64,000 nucleotides of DNA from JBHJGP01 sp050331695. GTDB taxonomy: Bacteria > Pseudomonadota > Alphaproteobacteria > Geminicoccales > Geminicoccaceae. Shown piece after piece: positions 34,969 through 43,663 of this stretch. Position numbers and translations under genes: made by a program. The notes below the pieces were generated by a model, which did no database searches, was not told where the DNA came from, and saw only the letters and a program-made list of their open reading frames with translations. The stretch lies in NCBI GenBank assembly GCA_050331695.1, contig JBHJGP010000029.1:28588-92587 (forward strand), given 5' to 3'. Within the stretch, counting starts at the first letter, position 1. The number at the start of each line of letters is the position of its first letter.

Positions 34969-36600
34969 TCAGACGAGGGCCGGTTCAGCCTCCACTACAA
35001 CCGCGCTCGTGGCCATGGACGGAGCCAACGAGGAGGAGCTTGGGGCCTCGCTACCGTCGATCGTGGTGCTGATCTCGAAGTCGAACATGGAGCCATCATC
35101 GGTCTGCAGCACCGCGTCGATATCGAGCGTGTTGGTCGAACTCGGATCCAGACCCGTCAATTCGATCGGCCCGAATTCCAGCCCCGCCGGGTTTTCCGTC
35201 AAGGCGCTGCTGTCCAACCCCTCCCCATCACCAGCATCGTTAAAGAAACCGTCAGGAACCGCCGCAGCTCCATTGATCGGAATGCCTCCATCGACTTCGC
35301 CAAGTCCAAGCGTATCGCCGTTGAGCAGAGCGATCGAGAAAATGCCACCTTGATCAGTGAGGCCGATAGGAGTGTTGTTGTCATCTGTAGTAATGCCAAA
35401 AATTTCCTGTCCGTTCGGTAGGTTCAGTTGGCCAACTACCTGCGCAGTGAAACCGTCATTGGGATTGATGAGAACTAATTCGTCCGAACCGAGGTTATCC
35501 GTAAGGTACAACTCGTTCCCGATAAACTGGAGGTCTCCAGCCGAGCCAATTCCCTCGGGCAGTTGGCTGAGAAAAGTCGCCGAACCGTCGTCGGTATCGA
35601 GTTCAAAAATACTGCCACTTTGGCTCGCCGCGAGAAGCTGACCATTGTCACTTACCTCTAAAGAATTAAGGCCATCAAAGGCTGGAACTCCATGAAAACC
35701 TATGAATGCAACCATTTCTGCGTCTAGGTCTATTGTAAATACTGCAGAGGAACTAATCCCAAAAACGGTACCATCCGGCGCGATGTCTACGTCGGTCCAA
35801 TTTATTGGAGTATCGAGCAAATTTTCAAAATTTCCGGTTGAAAGATCGACGACGCCGACGCGGCCATCTGGAGTGACAACAAGATTGGAACCAGAAATCT
35901 CAATAGCAGGTCCAGTTGGAGGTGGCGTGCCTTTATCCCCATTATCGACCTGTTCGAATTCGATCTGCACGATCGCGTCGTTGAAGTCGCCGTCGAAGTC
36001 TGGGTCCGTGAACTCCAAATCCTCGAACACGATCGTCACCAGATCGTCGTCCAGATTGGTTAACGCGGTATGTTCCGCGCCGTCGGGATTGAGTGGGTTC
36101 AGCAGATCATCTTCGAAGGTGCCGTCCACGGTGTGAAAAATCGGCACGTCGATTTCGGTCTCGGTGCCGTCAGTCGCGATATGCACAAGGGTCGGCGGCG
36201 CACCGTCCGTGGTCGCGGCCAGTCCGCCAGACGCGCTGCGGAATTCAAACGTGCCGGCGGGTAAGTCGGCAAGAATAGGCGAGCCGTTCTGGACCAGAGC
36301 TAAGCCGATCTCGACGCCGTCGCCGAACGTGCCGACCTCCTTAGTCTCCCCGCCGACCAGCGGACCACCGCCCCTGTCCGGACCGTCCAGCTCCTCGAAT
36401 GCAACCTGAACGTTTTCGAAGATCCCATCATCTCCGACCTGATAGGTAAGGAGGCTGTTTAGGTTACCGGCGTTCTCGCTAATGAACCGAACACTTGCCG
36501 TCTCCGTGCCCATCGTCACCACGAACTCCGAATCGGTACCATTGACGAAATCCGGATCTACAGGCTGCCCTTCAACTACATCAAATGGCAAAATCGCCAT
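34969..36600 (-). CDS. DUF4114 / beta-propeller-like acidic protein, probably secreted
   Basis: 543 aa, very acidic, no N-terminal signal peptide. Residues 1-210 contain a DUF4114-like domain ending LVTIVFEDLEFTDPDFDGDF and NDAIVQIE. Residues about 230-450 show repeated blades (LVVTPDGRVGVVDLSTGNF; VDIAPDGTVFGISSSAVFTI; GQLLAASQSGSIFELD; LYLTDNLGSDELVLINPND) of a beta-propeller. The C-terminus is Ala/Val-rich, ATSAVVVEAEPALV. DUF4114 proteins are often exported by type I systems; the tail is compatible with such a signal, but no exporter is encoded nearby. Confidence 0.8.
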   Translation of the reverse strand: MAILPFDVVEGQPVDPDFVNGTDSEFVVTMGTETASVRFISENAGNLNSLLTYQVGDDGIFENVQVAFEELDGPDRGGGPLVGGETKEVGTFGDGVEIGLALVQNGSPILADLPAGTFEFRSASGGLAATTDGAPPTLVHIATDGTETEIDVPIFHTVDGTFEDDLLNPLNPDGAEHTALTNLDDDLVTIVFEDLEFTDPDFDGDFNDAIVQIEFEQVDNGDKGTPPPTGPAIEISGSNLVVTPDGRVGVVDLSTGNFENLLDTPINWTDVDIAPDGTVFGISSSAVFTIDLDAEMVAFIGFHGVPAFDGLNSLEVSDNGQLLAASQSGSIFELDTDDGSATFLSQLPEGIGSAGDLQFIGNELYLTDNLGSDELVLINPNDGFTAQVVGQLNLPNGQEIFGITTDDNNTPIGLTDQGGIFSIALLNGDTLGLGEVDGGIPINGAAAVPDGFFNDAGDGEGLDSSALTENPAGLEFGPIELTGLDPSSTNTLDIDAVLQTDDGSMFDFEISTTIDGSEAPSSSSLAPSMATSAVVVEAEPALV

Positions 36601-36810
36601 GATCTAAATCTCCAAAAGTTTAGCAAATAATTGGGGTTAATCCCCCGATTACCCAAACGTTACGGCACTATTCGTGTCAAGAGACAATTGCATCACAGAA
36701 AACAATCGTAAAGGTTGATTTTTGACTTGTTGTTCTACTGTGCGGCGTTTGAGTTGAACTCAAACGCCCGAATACGATCGAAGAGAGAAACAAAAACTAT
36801 CGGAACAGAC
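36601..36810. other. AT-rich promoter region of the DUF4114 gene
   Basis: About 210 AT-rich bases between the DUF4114 gene start and the catalase remnant terminator. TTGACTTGTTG-like sequence appears but on the strand away from the gene. No gene or repeat seen. Confidence 0.35.
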
Positions 36811-36840
36811 AAAAAGGGCCGGGAAAAATCCCGGCCCTTT
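36811..36840 (-). terminator. Terminator behind the catalase remnant
   Basis: AAAGGGCCGGGA pairs with TCCCGGCCCTTT around an AAAA loop; on the minus strand the stem is followed by TTTTTGT. Retained from the original catalase gene. Confidence 0.88.
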
Positions 36841-36868
36841 GGGCGGACTGAACCGACCTGACGAAAAA

Positions 36869-37231
36869 CTACTCGGCGGCGTGGGCGGCCGCAGGATCGT
36901 CGACGGACACGCCCATACGGCTGGCGACGCCGATGCCGTAATTGGGATCGCAGGCGTAGAACAGGGCCACCTGGCGTTTGACGATCTCGGCCGGCACCCC
37001 CTGCATCGCCTCGGCAATATTGTCCATCAGCCGGCCCTGCTGGTCCTCATCCATCAGCCGAAACAGATTGCCCGGCTGGGTGAAATCGTCATTGCCGGCG
37101 CGGTGATCGTAGCGGTCGGCATCACCCGAAATCCTGAGCGGCGGTTCCCGATAGGCGTCAGCTTGGATCGGTCCGCCGAAGCTGTTGGGCTCGTAATAGG
37201 CGTCCGGCGTTCTGTGGTTTTTCGCCGACAT
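36869..37231 (-). pseudogene. Catalase C-terminal remnant
   Basis: 120 codons: YYEPNSFGGPIQADAYREPP, then LRISGDADRYDHRAGNDDFT and QPGNLFRLMDEDQQGRLMDN are the unmistakable C-terminal third of a small-subunit monofunctional catalase (about 480 aa). The haem pocket with catalytic His/Asn and the proximal Tyr is absent; no upstream piece is found in any frame. The fragment begins just inside the 3' end of the maleate-isomerase-like gene, so a deletion has joined the two. A start ATG exists at 37231, but the product cannot be a catalase. Confidence 0.85.
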
Positions 37232-37895
37232 GTAGCAGATCGAGACAAGCCCAGAAGGTCGCCTGATTGGCGCTCACCACCGGCTTGCCCGTATCCGCTT
37301 CGAGCGCGTTGATGATCTCGGCGGTCCGGAAGCCGGTACACGAAATGAACAGCAGTTCGGCGGCGGGATTGTCGACCTCGCGCGCCCGCTTGTAGGCAAT
37401 GCTGGGTTCCAGCCGCTGGATCGTCGCGGTTTCGGTCAGACCGCCGCCGGCCATGGCTGTCACTTCGATCCCCTGAGCGGCTAAAAAATCAGCCTCGATG
37501 CGATTGATCTCGTCGGTGTAGGGTGTCGCCATGGCGATCCGGGACACACCGAAACTACTGATCGCGTTGAGGACCGCCGTCGTGGTGGTGATTGCCGAAA
37601 TGCCGGTCGCGGTCTCAATCGACATCTGAAGGCGCCGGTCATAACCCGGCCCGCCGACGAAGCTCCCGGAGGTACAACCAAAGGCGATGACGCCGACTTC
37701 ACAGGTTCGGAGCCCTTCGGCCGCCATTCCTGTTTCCCGCTCCATCGCCAGGAGAGCGTCGGGCGTCACGTCTTCCAAGTAGACCCGGTTGGCGTGAACA
37801 GAAACACCCTCCGGCGCCCATTTCTGAAATTCGGGCTCCATCACCGTGTTGCCGGTGGGAACAAGGAGGCCTATGCGGCCGCGCCATCCATACAT
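37158..37895 (-). CDS. Maleate cis-trans isomerase / Asp-Glu racemase-like protein with altered C-terminus
   Basis: 245 aa. RIGLLVPTGNTVMEPEFQKW at the N-terminus, first catalytic Cys in IAFGCTSGSFVGG, second in FISCTGFRTAEII, then GKPVVSANQATFWACLDLL as in maleate isomerases and arylmalonate decarboxylase relatives. After FWACLD the protein continues in an Arg/Gln-rich tail (about 25 residues) that reads out of frame through the catalase remnant, so the natural last residues appear replaced. The active-site cysteines are retained, so activity is possible. Substrate unknown. Confidence 0.85.
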   Translation of the reverse strand: MYGWRGRIGLLVPTGNTVMEPEFQKWAPEGVSVHANRVYLEDVTPDALLAMERETGMAAEGLRTCEVGVIAFGCTSGSFVGGPGYDRRLQMSIETATGISAITTTTAVLNAISSFGVSRIAMATPYTDEINRIEADFLAAQGIEVTAMAGGGLTETATIQRLEPSIAYKRAREVDNPAAELLFISCTGFRTAEIINALEADTGKPVVSANQATFWACLDLLHVGEKPQNAGRLLRAQQLRRTDPS

Positions 37896-37908
37896 CGGTT
37901 GATGGTCC

Positions 37909-38511
37909 TCAGTCGCCGGCGGCCGCGGCCTGATGCGCCGGCAGATCCTGTTCGGTCGAACCCTTCGCCAGCATGTCCTCGATCACGCCCTCTTCCATGC
38001 CGATCTGAAGTGCATCGTTAAAACGGTTGAAGAAACCGCATAGCGCCGTGCGCAAGGTCAGCTCGACAATCTGCTCTTCCGAAAAATGCTCGCGCAGGCG
38101 AGCGAAGATCGCATCACGCATGTATTGGGGCTTGGTTGTCACCTCATGGGCGTAGTCGCGGACCAGCCGATCGACCTCGTCGAGACCGGGACAATCGGTT
38201 TCCAGAATGTTCGCAACCGTCTCCGGTCCGAGCCCCTGCTCGACCAGGCGCGGCGTGTGATGGGCGACACAATAGGTGCATTCGTTCAGCTTCGAGACGG
38301 TCACCAGCGCGATCTCCAGATATCGCTTCGGCAGGACCGATTCCTCCGCCAACTCGAGCAACAGCCCCATGATGTGGCGGAGCGCCGGCGGGCGATGGGC
38401 GAACACCTTCACCTGATTGAGAAACGGCCCATAGGAGGTAGCGAAGGTGCGATAGACGTCGCGCGCATCTTCCGGAACCTCGTCGATTTCAACATCCCGA
38501 ACCCGTGCCAC
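37909..38511 (-). CDS. AhpD / carboxymuconolactone decarboxylase-family protein
   Basis: 200 aa from GTG 38511 with AGGGGAG upstream; the open frame extends to 38883 but that part is not conserved. Core motif LNECTYCVAHHTPRLVEQG contains the CxxC and nearby His of the AhpD active site; helical bundle around it. These proteins act as disulfide reductases/alkylhydroperoxidase-like enzymes. Ends 14 bases before the isomerase gene start and is probably cotranscribed with it. Confidence 0.9.
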   Translation of the reverse strand: MARVRDVEIDEVPEDARDVYRTFATSYGPFLNQVKVFAHRPPALRHIMGLLLELAEESVLPKRYLEIALVTVSKLNECTYCVAHHTPRLVEQGLGPETVANILETDCPGLDEVDRLVRDYAHEVTTKPQYMRDAIFARLREHFSEEQIVELTLRTALCGFFNRFNDALQIGMEEGVIEDMLAKGSTEQDLPAHQAAAAGD

Positions 38512-38795
38512 CGAACCTGCTCCCCTGTCGTGATTGATTGCCGAAAACGCTAGTGTCACAGGAGATCTCGGAAAGACCGGCACCCTGCACCACAGACATC
38601 TGGTGACCGCTAAGGTTAACGAAAAGTCACACTTACGGATAGTTAAGGCGAATAAACCAAAAAGTTGAAATGCATTTGGATCAAAATCTATTAATAGAAC
38701 GATGACGACGGCGCCAGCCAGCCTTGACCCAGAATCAACAAAAGCGTCCACGGCCAAGCATTCGAAGTTCGGAGCCGGGGCGGCGGAGAGACAAG
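38512..38795. promoter_or_regulatory. Divergent promoter region between AhpD-like and SleB-like genes
   Basis: 284 bases, AT-rich between about 38610 and 38700, serving two divergently read genes. No defined operator recognised. Confidence 0.4.
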
Positions 38796-39308
38796 ATGCT
38801 CGATGCGACCGCGACCCTGATGATGCAGGCGATCTTGGGTATCCAACTGGCAAGCTATCAGCCCGACGTCGGCAACAGAGCAACGGTCATTTGGGAAGAG
38901 CTCACCTGCATTGCCCAGAACATCTGGTTCGAGGCCCGCGGCAGTTCGCCCGAAGATCAACTGGCGGTCGCAAACGTGGTGATGAACCGGGTCGCCAGCG
39001 ACGCCTATCCCGACGACATCTGCGCCGTGATCTGGCAGTTCAAGCAGTTTTCCTGGACCGACGACGGGCGCTCTGACGTGGTCAGGCTGGAAAACGGCAT
39101 CGAGACCGATGCCTGGCAGGCGATCGTTGACTTGTCGGTGGAAGTGCTCGAGGGCCGGGCGCCGGACATCACCGGCGGCGCGACCCACTACCACCATCAT
39201 GCGATCGATCCGGCCTGGAACTCGGCGATGGCGCTGATGGCGCGCCACGGTGATCACGTCTACTATAAGATCGTGGCGCGGCCCGAGCCGCGACCGGACG
39301 CCATCTAG
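38796..39308 (+). CDS. Cell wall hydrolase, SleB family
   Basis: 170 aa from ATG 38796 (GGAG eight bases upstream). ELTCIAQNIWFEARGSSPED carries the catalytic Glu of the Hydrolase_2/SleB fold, followed by QLAVANVVMNRVASDAYPDD and CAVIWQFKQFSWTDDG. Cleaves peptidoglycan glycan strands. The N-terminus (MLDATATLMMQAILGIQLAS) is only weakly signal-like, so the export route is unclear. Confidence 0.9.
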   Translation: MLDATATLMMQAILGIQLASYQPDVGNRATVIWEELTCIAQNIWFEARGSSPEDQLAVANVVMNRVASDAYPDDICAVIWQFKQFSWTDDGRSDVVRLENGIETDAWQAIVDLSVEVLEGRAPDITGGATHYHHHAIDPAWNSAMALMARHGDHVYYKIVARPEPRPDAI

Positions 39309-39315
39309 CGGGCTA

Positions 39316-39360
39316 ATGGGAAGGGAGACCACTCGTCGAGTGATCTCCCCTGGGTCCCAT
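39316..39360 (+). terminator. Nested hairpin after the SleB-like gene
   Basis: Inner stem GGGAGACCACTC / GAGTGATCTCCC (one mismatch), outer stem ATGGGA / TCCCAT. No clear T-run, so termination is probable but not certain. Confidence 0.5.
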
Positions 39361-39472
39361 CTCATCAGTCAGGACGGCGCCCTCGCGGACGACCACCTAA
39401 CGGCTAGAATATCGCCAATAGGTTTAGCGTCAATCAGAAACTAGCGCTTCGGTTGATCGAAGCGCTCCAGTC

Positions 39473-39955
39473 TTGGAACGCTTGTTGGCACGTCTGGCCG
39501 ATCAATCCGGAAAAACGACGAACGTCGGCCGCGACTATCCCGACCGTCCCTTAGTCGGTGTCGGCGCTGTGGTATTTGATGGCACCGATCTCCTTTTGAT
39601 CAAGCGCGCAAAACCACCGCGGGTGGGGCAGTGGAGCTTGCCGGGCGGCGCCCAGGAATTGGGCGAGACGGTCGACGCCGCGGTCCGCCGCGAGGTGAAA
39701 GAGGAGGCCGGGATCGGTATTGGTCCGACCCGGCTCGTTGACATTGTCGACCTCATCGATCGGGATCCGTCGGGACGGGTTAGCGTCCACTACACACTGA
39801 TCGACGTGACCGCGCCGGCTTTGTCGCGGGATCTCAGCGCCGGCAGCGACGCCATGGATGCGCGCTGGTTCGCGCCGGATACCTGGACCGATCTCGATCT
39901 GTGGGATGAGACGGTCAGGGTGATCCGGCTGGCGGAGCGTCTTTGGAAAGGCTGA
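39473..39955 (+). CDS. Nudix hydrolase
   Basis: 160 aa from TTG 39473. The complete Nudix box lies at GGAQELGETVDAAVRREV then KEEAGI. WSLPGG precedes it; the C-terminal ARWFAPDTWTDLDLWDET resembles ADP-ribose/NADH pyrophosphatase-like members. Substrate not predictable. No ATG is available in a good position; the weak start is a guess. Confidence 0.88.
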   Translation: MERLLARLADQSGKTTNVGRDYPDRPLVGVGAVVFDGTDLLLIKRAKPPRVGQWSLPGGAQELGETVDAAVRREVKEEAGIGIGPTRLVDIVDLIDRDPSGRVSVHYTLIDVTAPALSRDLSAGSDAMDARWFAPDTWTDLDLWDETVRVIRLAERLWKG

Positions 39956-39974
39956 AGCGACCATCACAAAAGCG

Positions 39975-40008
39975 AACCGGCCGGATGGTCATCACCATCC
40001 GGCCGGTT
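39975..40008. terminator. Long perfect hairpin between Nudix and XRE genes
   Basis: 15-bp perfect stem AACCGGCCGGATGGT (39975-39989) / its complement (39994-40008) with a four-base loop. The two flanking genes converge on it. No T-run on either strand. Confidence 0.55.
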
Positions 40009-40129
40009 ACGGTCCTCCCACGAACTGTTGTCTGAGCCTAAGGGGCAAACATTGATGGCCCCATGGCTCGAACTAGCTATTTGCGTGGTCTACGTGGGTT
40101 TTGTCTCGTCCTAACCGTTCACCGGCAAA

Positions 40130-40555
40130 CTAGGCCCGATCACCGGTGTTCGCCAAAACCCGGGCAAGATTGCAAAGAGCGTCCTGATGCCGGCGGTTGC
40201 CGATGGCGGCGAAGTTTCGAGCCAGTTCCAGAAGCATACGCTGCTGGGGCATCATCTCCGCCTTCTTTGGTTTGTCTTCGTTTGTCGGATCGATATCTTC
40301 AAAGAAATAGTTGATCTCGACGCCCAGTGCCTTGGCTATCTGGTAGAGGCGACCGGCCGAAATACGGTTAATGCCGGTCTCATATTTGTGAGCCTGTTGA
40401 TAGGTGACACCGATCAATTCCGCCATCTGCTGCTGGGTAAGCCCCAGCATTATCCGCCGCTGACGGATCTTGAGGCTGACGAAATGGTCGACGTCGAGAG
40501 CTCGACCTCTGCCATTGGTTGCCCTTTGTGGCAGAGGCGTTGCAGCCTGTGACAT
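40130..40555 (-). CDS. XRE-family HTH regulator
   Basis: 141 aa from ATG 40555 (MSQAATPLPQRATNG). The HTH lies at residues about 28-82: LKIRQRRIMLGLTQQQMAEL, IGVTYQQAHKYETGINRISA. A C-terminal helical tail, ELARNFAAIGNRRHQDALCN, is common in alphaproteobacterial members of this group. Target unknown. The frame extends to 40624 but that part is not conserved. Confidence 0.9.
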   Translation of the reverse strand: MSQAATPLPQRATNGRGRALDVDHFVSLKIRQRRIMLGLTQQQMAELIGVTYQQAHKYETGINRISAGRLYQIAKALGVEINYFFEDIDPTNEDKPKKAEMMPQQRMLLELARNFAAIGNRRHQDALCNLARVLANTGDRA

Positions 40556-40809
40556 GTATGGACTCTCCGATCCCTCGACGAGGCGTTTCTCGTTTACCGT
40601 TAATAACGAGAGGCATTCTAGCACATTTGGTTAAAATGCCTAGTATTCTCCCCAGCGTTGAGGAATATTTTTTCACCTCGCGTATTCGACTAAAATCGCC
40701 CCTAGGTTGAACAACTAAAGCAAGTAAAATCAGAGCGTTGCAAAAAACATCTGACCTAAACGGCGACTAGCGGGGAAATTTACTCAACTTTATAGTTAGC
40801 AAAAAATTT

Positions 40810-43218
40810 TCATTGACGATCCGGGTTCAACCTCAAAGAGCCTCCTGAAACGTCATTCTCGGATCCCATCGACATGGTCGCGCCGACCGCCCACAGGGCC
40901 AGTTGATCCGATCGCCATCGGCTCCTGGGATGGCCGCTCTGGCCTCCGGCCAGGACGTAACGCGAGCCTGCGGTTTCGCCATCGCCGTTGAGCGGCGCGC
41001 CCATGTCCATGATCGCCCGGTAGCTCGCACCGTGACTGACGAAGAAGGGCGGCTCGGATCTGACGCCCTGGGTCGAGGACACGTTGACGCTGGTTTCATC
41101 ACCGCCAACCGGGACGGATAGCTCGAACCATTCGACCAGAAACGATCCCAACTGCGAGAAGGGCCGATGCTGGAAGCGGGCGGTCTGCACGGCACCCAGG
41201 CGCCACGTCTCGCGATCCGTACCCAAATCCGCTTCCAACTGATCCACCGCGGTCTGCAGCGCCGCTTCAATGATGTCGTGGCAGCTTTCGATCGGCGCGG
41301 TCCCGACATTGTCGCACCAAACCTGCCGGTCGCTCAACGCGAGCGTCACGAACAGCGATCGGGTCCGGACATAGTCCCGAAAGTATGGACCGAGCTCGTC
41401 GGCGTAGAGGAGAGGAGCGAGCGAGCGATACCAGGCGCGAAACAGGATCGGCTGCCAGGCATTCACCGCCATCACCCGATCCCATGCCCTCATCTGATTG
41501 AGGATCTCTTTCAGTTTCGGTGAGCGAGGCTCGATCTCCAGGAAGAAGGGCATCATGATCTCGGCGAGGCCGGAGAAACGGTCGAACTGGAGATCGGCCA
41601 TCGTCGGAACGGTGACGTCGGATGCGGCGCCGATCTCGTCGAGTTGATCTTCAATTCGCCGGGCGCGATGGGGCGGGGACCAATCCCCAGTTAAGAAGAA
41701 GGGGTAATCATCGCCGACCAAACGATTGTTGGCATTGACGATCCGGCCCCGCGGCGGATCGAAGATGCGGGGCAGATCCTCGAACGGTATCCAGCCCGTC
41801 CAGTCATGTTCGCCGTCCCAGCCCGGGACCGGCAGCCAGCCCTGGCCCTTCTTGCGAATTGGAACCCGACCGGGAGCGACCAACCCGATATGCCCTTCGC
41901 GATCGGCATAGAACAGGTTCTGTTGCGGGGTCGTGAAGGCTTCCAACGCCTTATTAAAGGTTTGCCAATCCCGGGCCCGGGCGAGATCGAAGCCGGCCTC
42001 AAGCGTGACATCGTCAGGCTGAAGAGCGCTCCACGCCAAGGCGATCCCGGTCGTCGGATCACCCGTTTCCGCGCTTTCGACGATGTCACTCAATATAGGC
42101 CCGTGTCGGGTCCACCGATTTACGAAGGATTGGTCCTCACCGAACCGGACCACGATCGTCTCTTCCATGCGATCGACCTCGGACCAGCCGTCGGGGGTTC
42201 GATACCGATCAGGATCGTCTTCATCGAATTGCTCGATAAACAGGTCCTGGACGTCCGAGCCCGTGGTCGTCATGCCCCAGGCAATCGCTTCGTTTTGACC
42301 CAGCACCAGAACGGGCATGCCGGGCAGCGTCGCGCCAGCCGCCGACCAGCTTTGTGTCTGGGCCCGGACCAGGTACCACACGGACGGGCTGGTCAGACCC
42401 AAATGGGGATCATTGGCGAGGATCGGCTTACCGGTCGAGGTATGCTTACCAGAAACGGCCCAGGCGTTGGATCCCATCCCGGGTGGTGGTTCTGGAGGCG
42501 CGACGGCGGCCAGCCCGGCCAGATCGATTTCTGACAGATGGTCCACCAGGGCGTGGAGGGAAACCGGGGCTTCGCTTTCGCTGCCGGGCCACAGAGCGGC
42601 TAGCTGCTCCGGCGTCAGCCGTTCGGCCAGTCGGGTCCGCAACAACTCGCCCCGCCAATTGCCGGACAGATCGAGCGCCATGATTTTGGCCCATAGAAGA
42701 CTGTCCGTCGGTTGCCAGGGCTCGGGCTCGTGCCAGAAAATTTGAAATTCCGGCGGCAGCGGGCGTCGATTGGTGGTGAGGAAGGCATTGACCCCGGCGG
42801 CATAGGCCTCGAGCAGCCGGCGGCTGTCATCGCGCATCGCCGCGAAGGAGCTCTCCACCAGGCTTTGAAAACGCATCAGCCGCATGAAGCGATCGAAAGG
42901 CAAGGCGACCGAGCCGAAAATCTCTGCGAGGCGGCCGGAAGCGAGGCGGCGCTGCATCTCCATCTGCCACAGGCGGTCCTGGGCGTGGAGAAAACCGATG
43001 GCGAAATAGGCGTCCTGTTCGTCTGCCGCTTCAATCAGCGGCACGCCATACCGGTCGCGAGAGATCAAAACCGTCTGGCCCAGCCCTTCGACCGTCACCT
43101 GACCTCGGGTGACCGGCAGGGATGACTGGACGACGATTGCGCCGGCCACGACCAGGCCAGCGAGTACCAGTCCAACCAGCACCAGCATCATCGACAGACG
43201 ACTGAACAGATACAGCAT
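40810..43218 (-). CDS. Penicillin acylase (Ntn-hydrolase) family protein
   Basis: 802 aa. N-terminal membrane anchor or uncleaved signal (LSMMLVLVGLVLAGLVVAGA), alpha chain to about residue 245, then the maturation site PPPGMG-SNAWAVSGKHTS, where Ser becomes the N-terminal nucleophile of the beta chain. Conserved GKPILANDPHLGL follows, and IVNANNRLVGDDYPFF later. Family members cleave amide bonds of beta-lactams or acyl-homoserine lactones; a quorum-quenching or scavenging role is possible, not shown. Periplasmic. Confidence 0.93.
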   Translation of the reverse strand: MLYLFSRLSMMLVLVGLVLAGLVVAGAIVVQSSLPVTRGQVTVEGLGQTVLISRDRYGVPLIEAADEQDAYFAIGFLHAQDRLWQMEMQRRLASGRLAEIFGSVALPFDRFMRLMRFQSLVESSFAAMRDDSRRLLEAYAAGVNAFLTTNRRPLPPEFQIFWHEPEPWQPTDSLLWAKIMALDLSGNWRGELLRTRLAERLTPEQLAALWPGSESEAPVSLHALVDHLSEIDLAGLAAVAPPEPPPGMGSNAWAVSGKHTSTGKPILANDPHLGLTSPSVWYLVRAQTQSWSAAGATLPGMPVLVLGQNEAIAWGMTTTGSDVQDLFIEQFDEDDPDRYRTPDGWSEVDRMEETIVVRFGEDQSFVNRWTRHGPILSDIVESAETGDPTTGIALAWSALQPDDVTLEAGFDLARARDWQTFNKALEAFTTPQQNLFYADREGHIGLVAPGRVPIRKKGQGWLPVPGWDGEHDWTGWIPFEDLPRIFDPPRGRIVNANNRLVGDDYPFFLTGDWSPPHRARRIEDQLDEIGAASDVTVPTMADLQFDRFSGLAEIMMPFFLEIEPRSPKLKEILNQMRAWDRVMAVNAWQPILFRAWYRSLAPLLYADELGPYFRDYVRTRSLFVTLALSDRQVWCDNVGTAPIESCHDIIEAALQTAVDQLEADLGTDRETWRLGAVQTARFQHRPFSQLGSFLVEWFELSVPVGGDETSVNVSSTQGVRSEPPFFVSHGASYRAIMDMGAPLNGDGETAGSRYVLAGGQSGHPRSRWRSDQLALWAVGATMSMGSENDVSGGSLRLNPDRQ

Positions 43219-43663
43219 GGGGGTCCGGCGCTCGGTCTCGGTAACAGGGCACGCGCCCGCTCGTCGTGTACCTAAAGCCAGCGTTGTCCCGACGACAAGC
43301 CGGCACGGTGTGGCAAATTGCGAACAGTGTGCCGGAGTGGGTGTTTTCGGTGAGCGACTTCGGCATGCTGAAAGAGACGGCCGTTCGGCGTTTTACCCCG
43401 TCAGCCTAAAGAAGCCCTCAAACGTAACCGCCTAACCATAGTAAATCTCGACTGTTAGGTCTGACTGTTACGGATTTTTGTTAAAGTGATACATTAACTT
43501 GCAGTCAATTGAAGTAGCTTATAGTTAATTTTTATTTGCCATTAATCGCTTTTTGGTTGTATCAGATTGCTGCAGATCGTCTAGTCCCAGCGATCCGCTT
43601 GGTTCCTTCTCATCAGGCAAGCAAACGAAAGGCGGCTGCCGCCGTCTTCGCTTGGAGGGAACG
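43219..43663. other. 445-base divergent intergenic region
   Basis: Contains promoters for the acylase (-) and the RTX protein (+). The part at about 43430-43560 is strongly AT-rich with several TTAA and GTTAATTT/TAGTTAA elements. No gene, terminator or phased repeat recognised. Confidence 0.4.

Noticed and set aside
37909..38883. Long form (324 aa) of the AhpD-like protein
   Set aside because: The first 124 codons are Arg/Ser/Leu-rich and unlike the family; GTG 38511 has a good ribosome binding site and gives the normal N-terminus.
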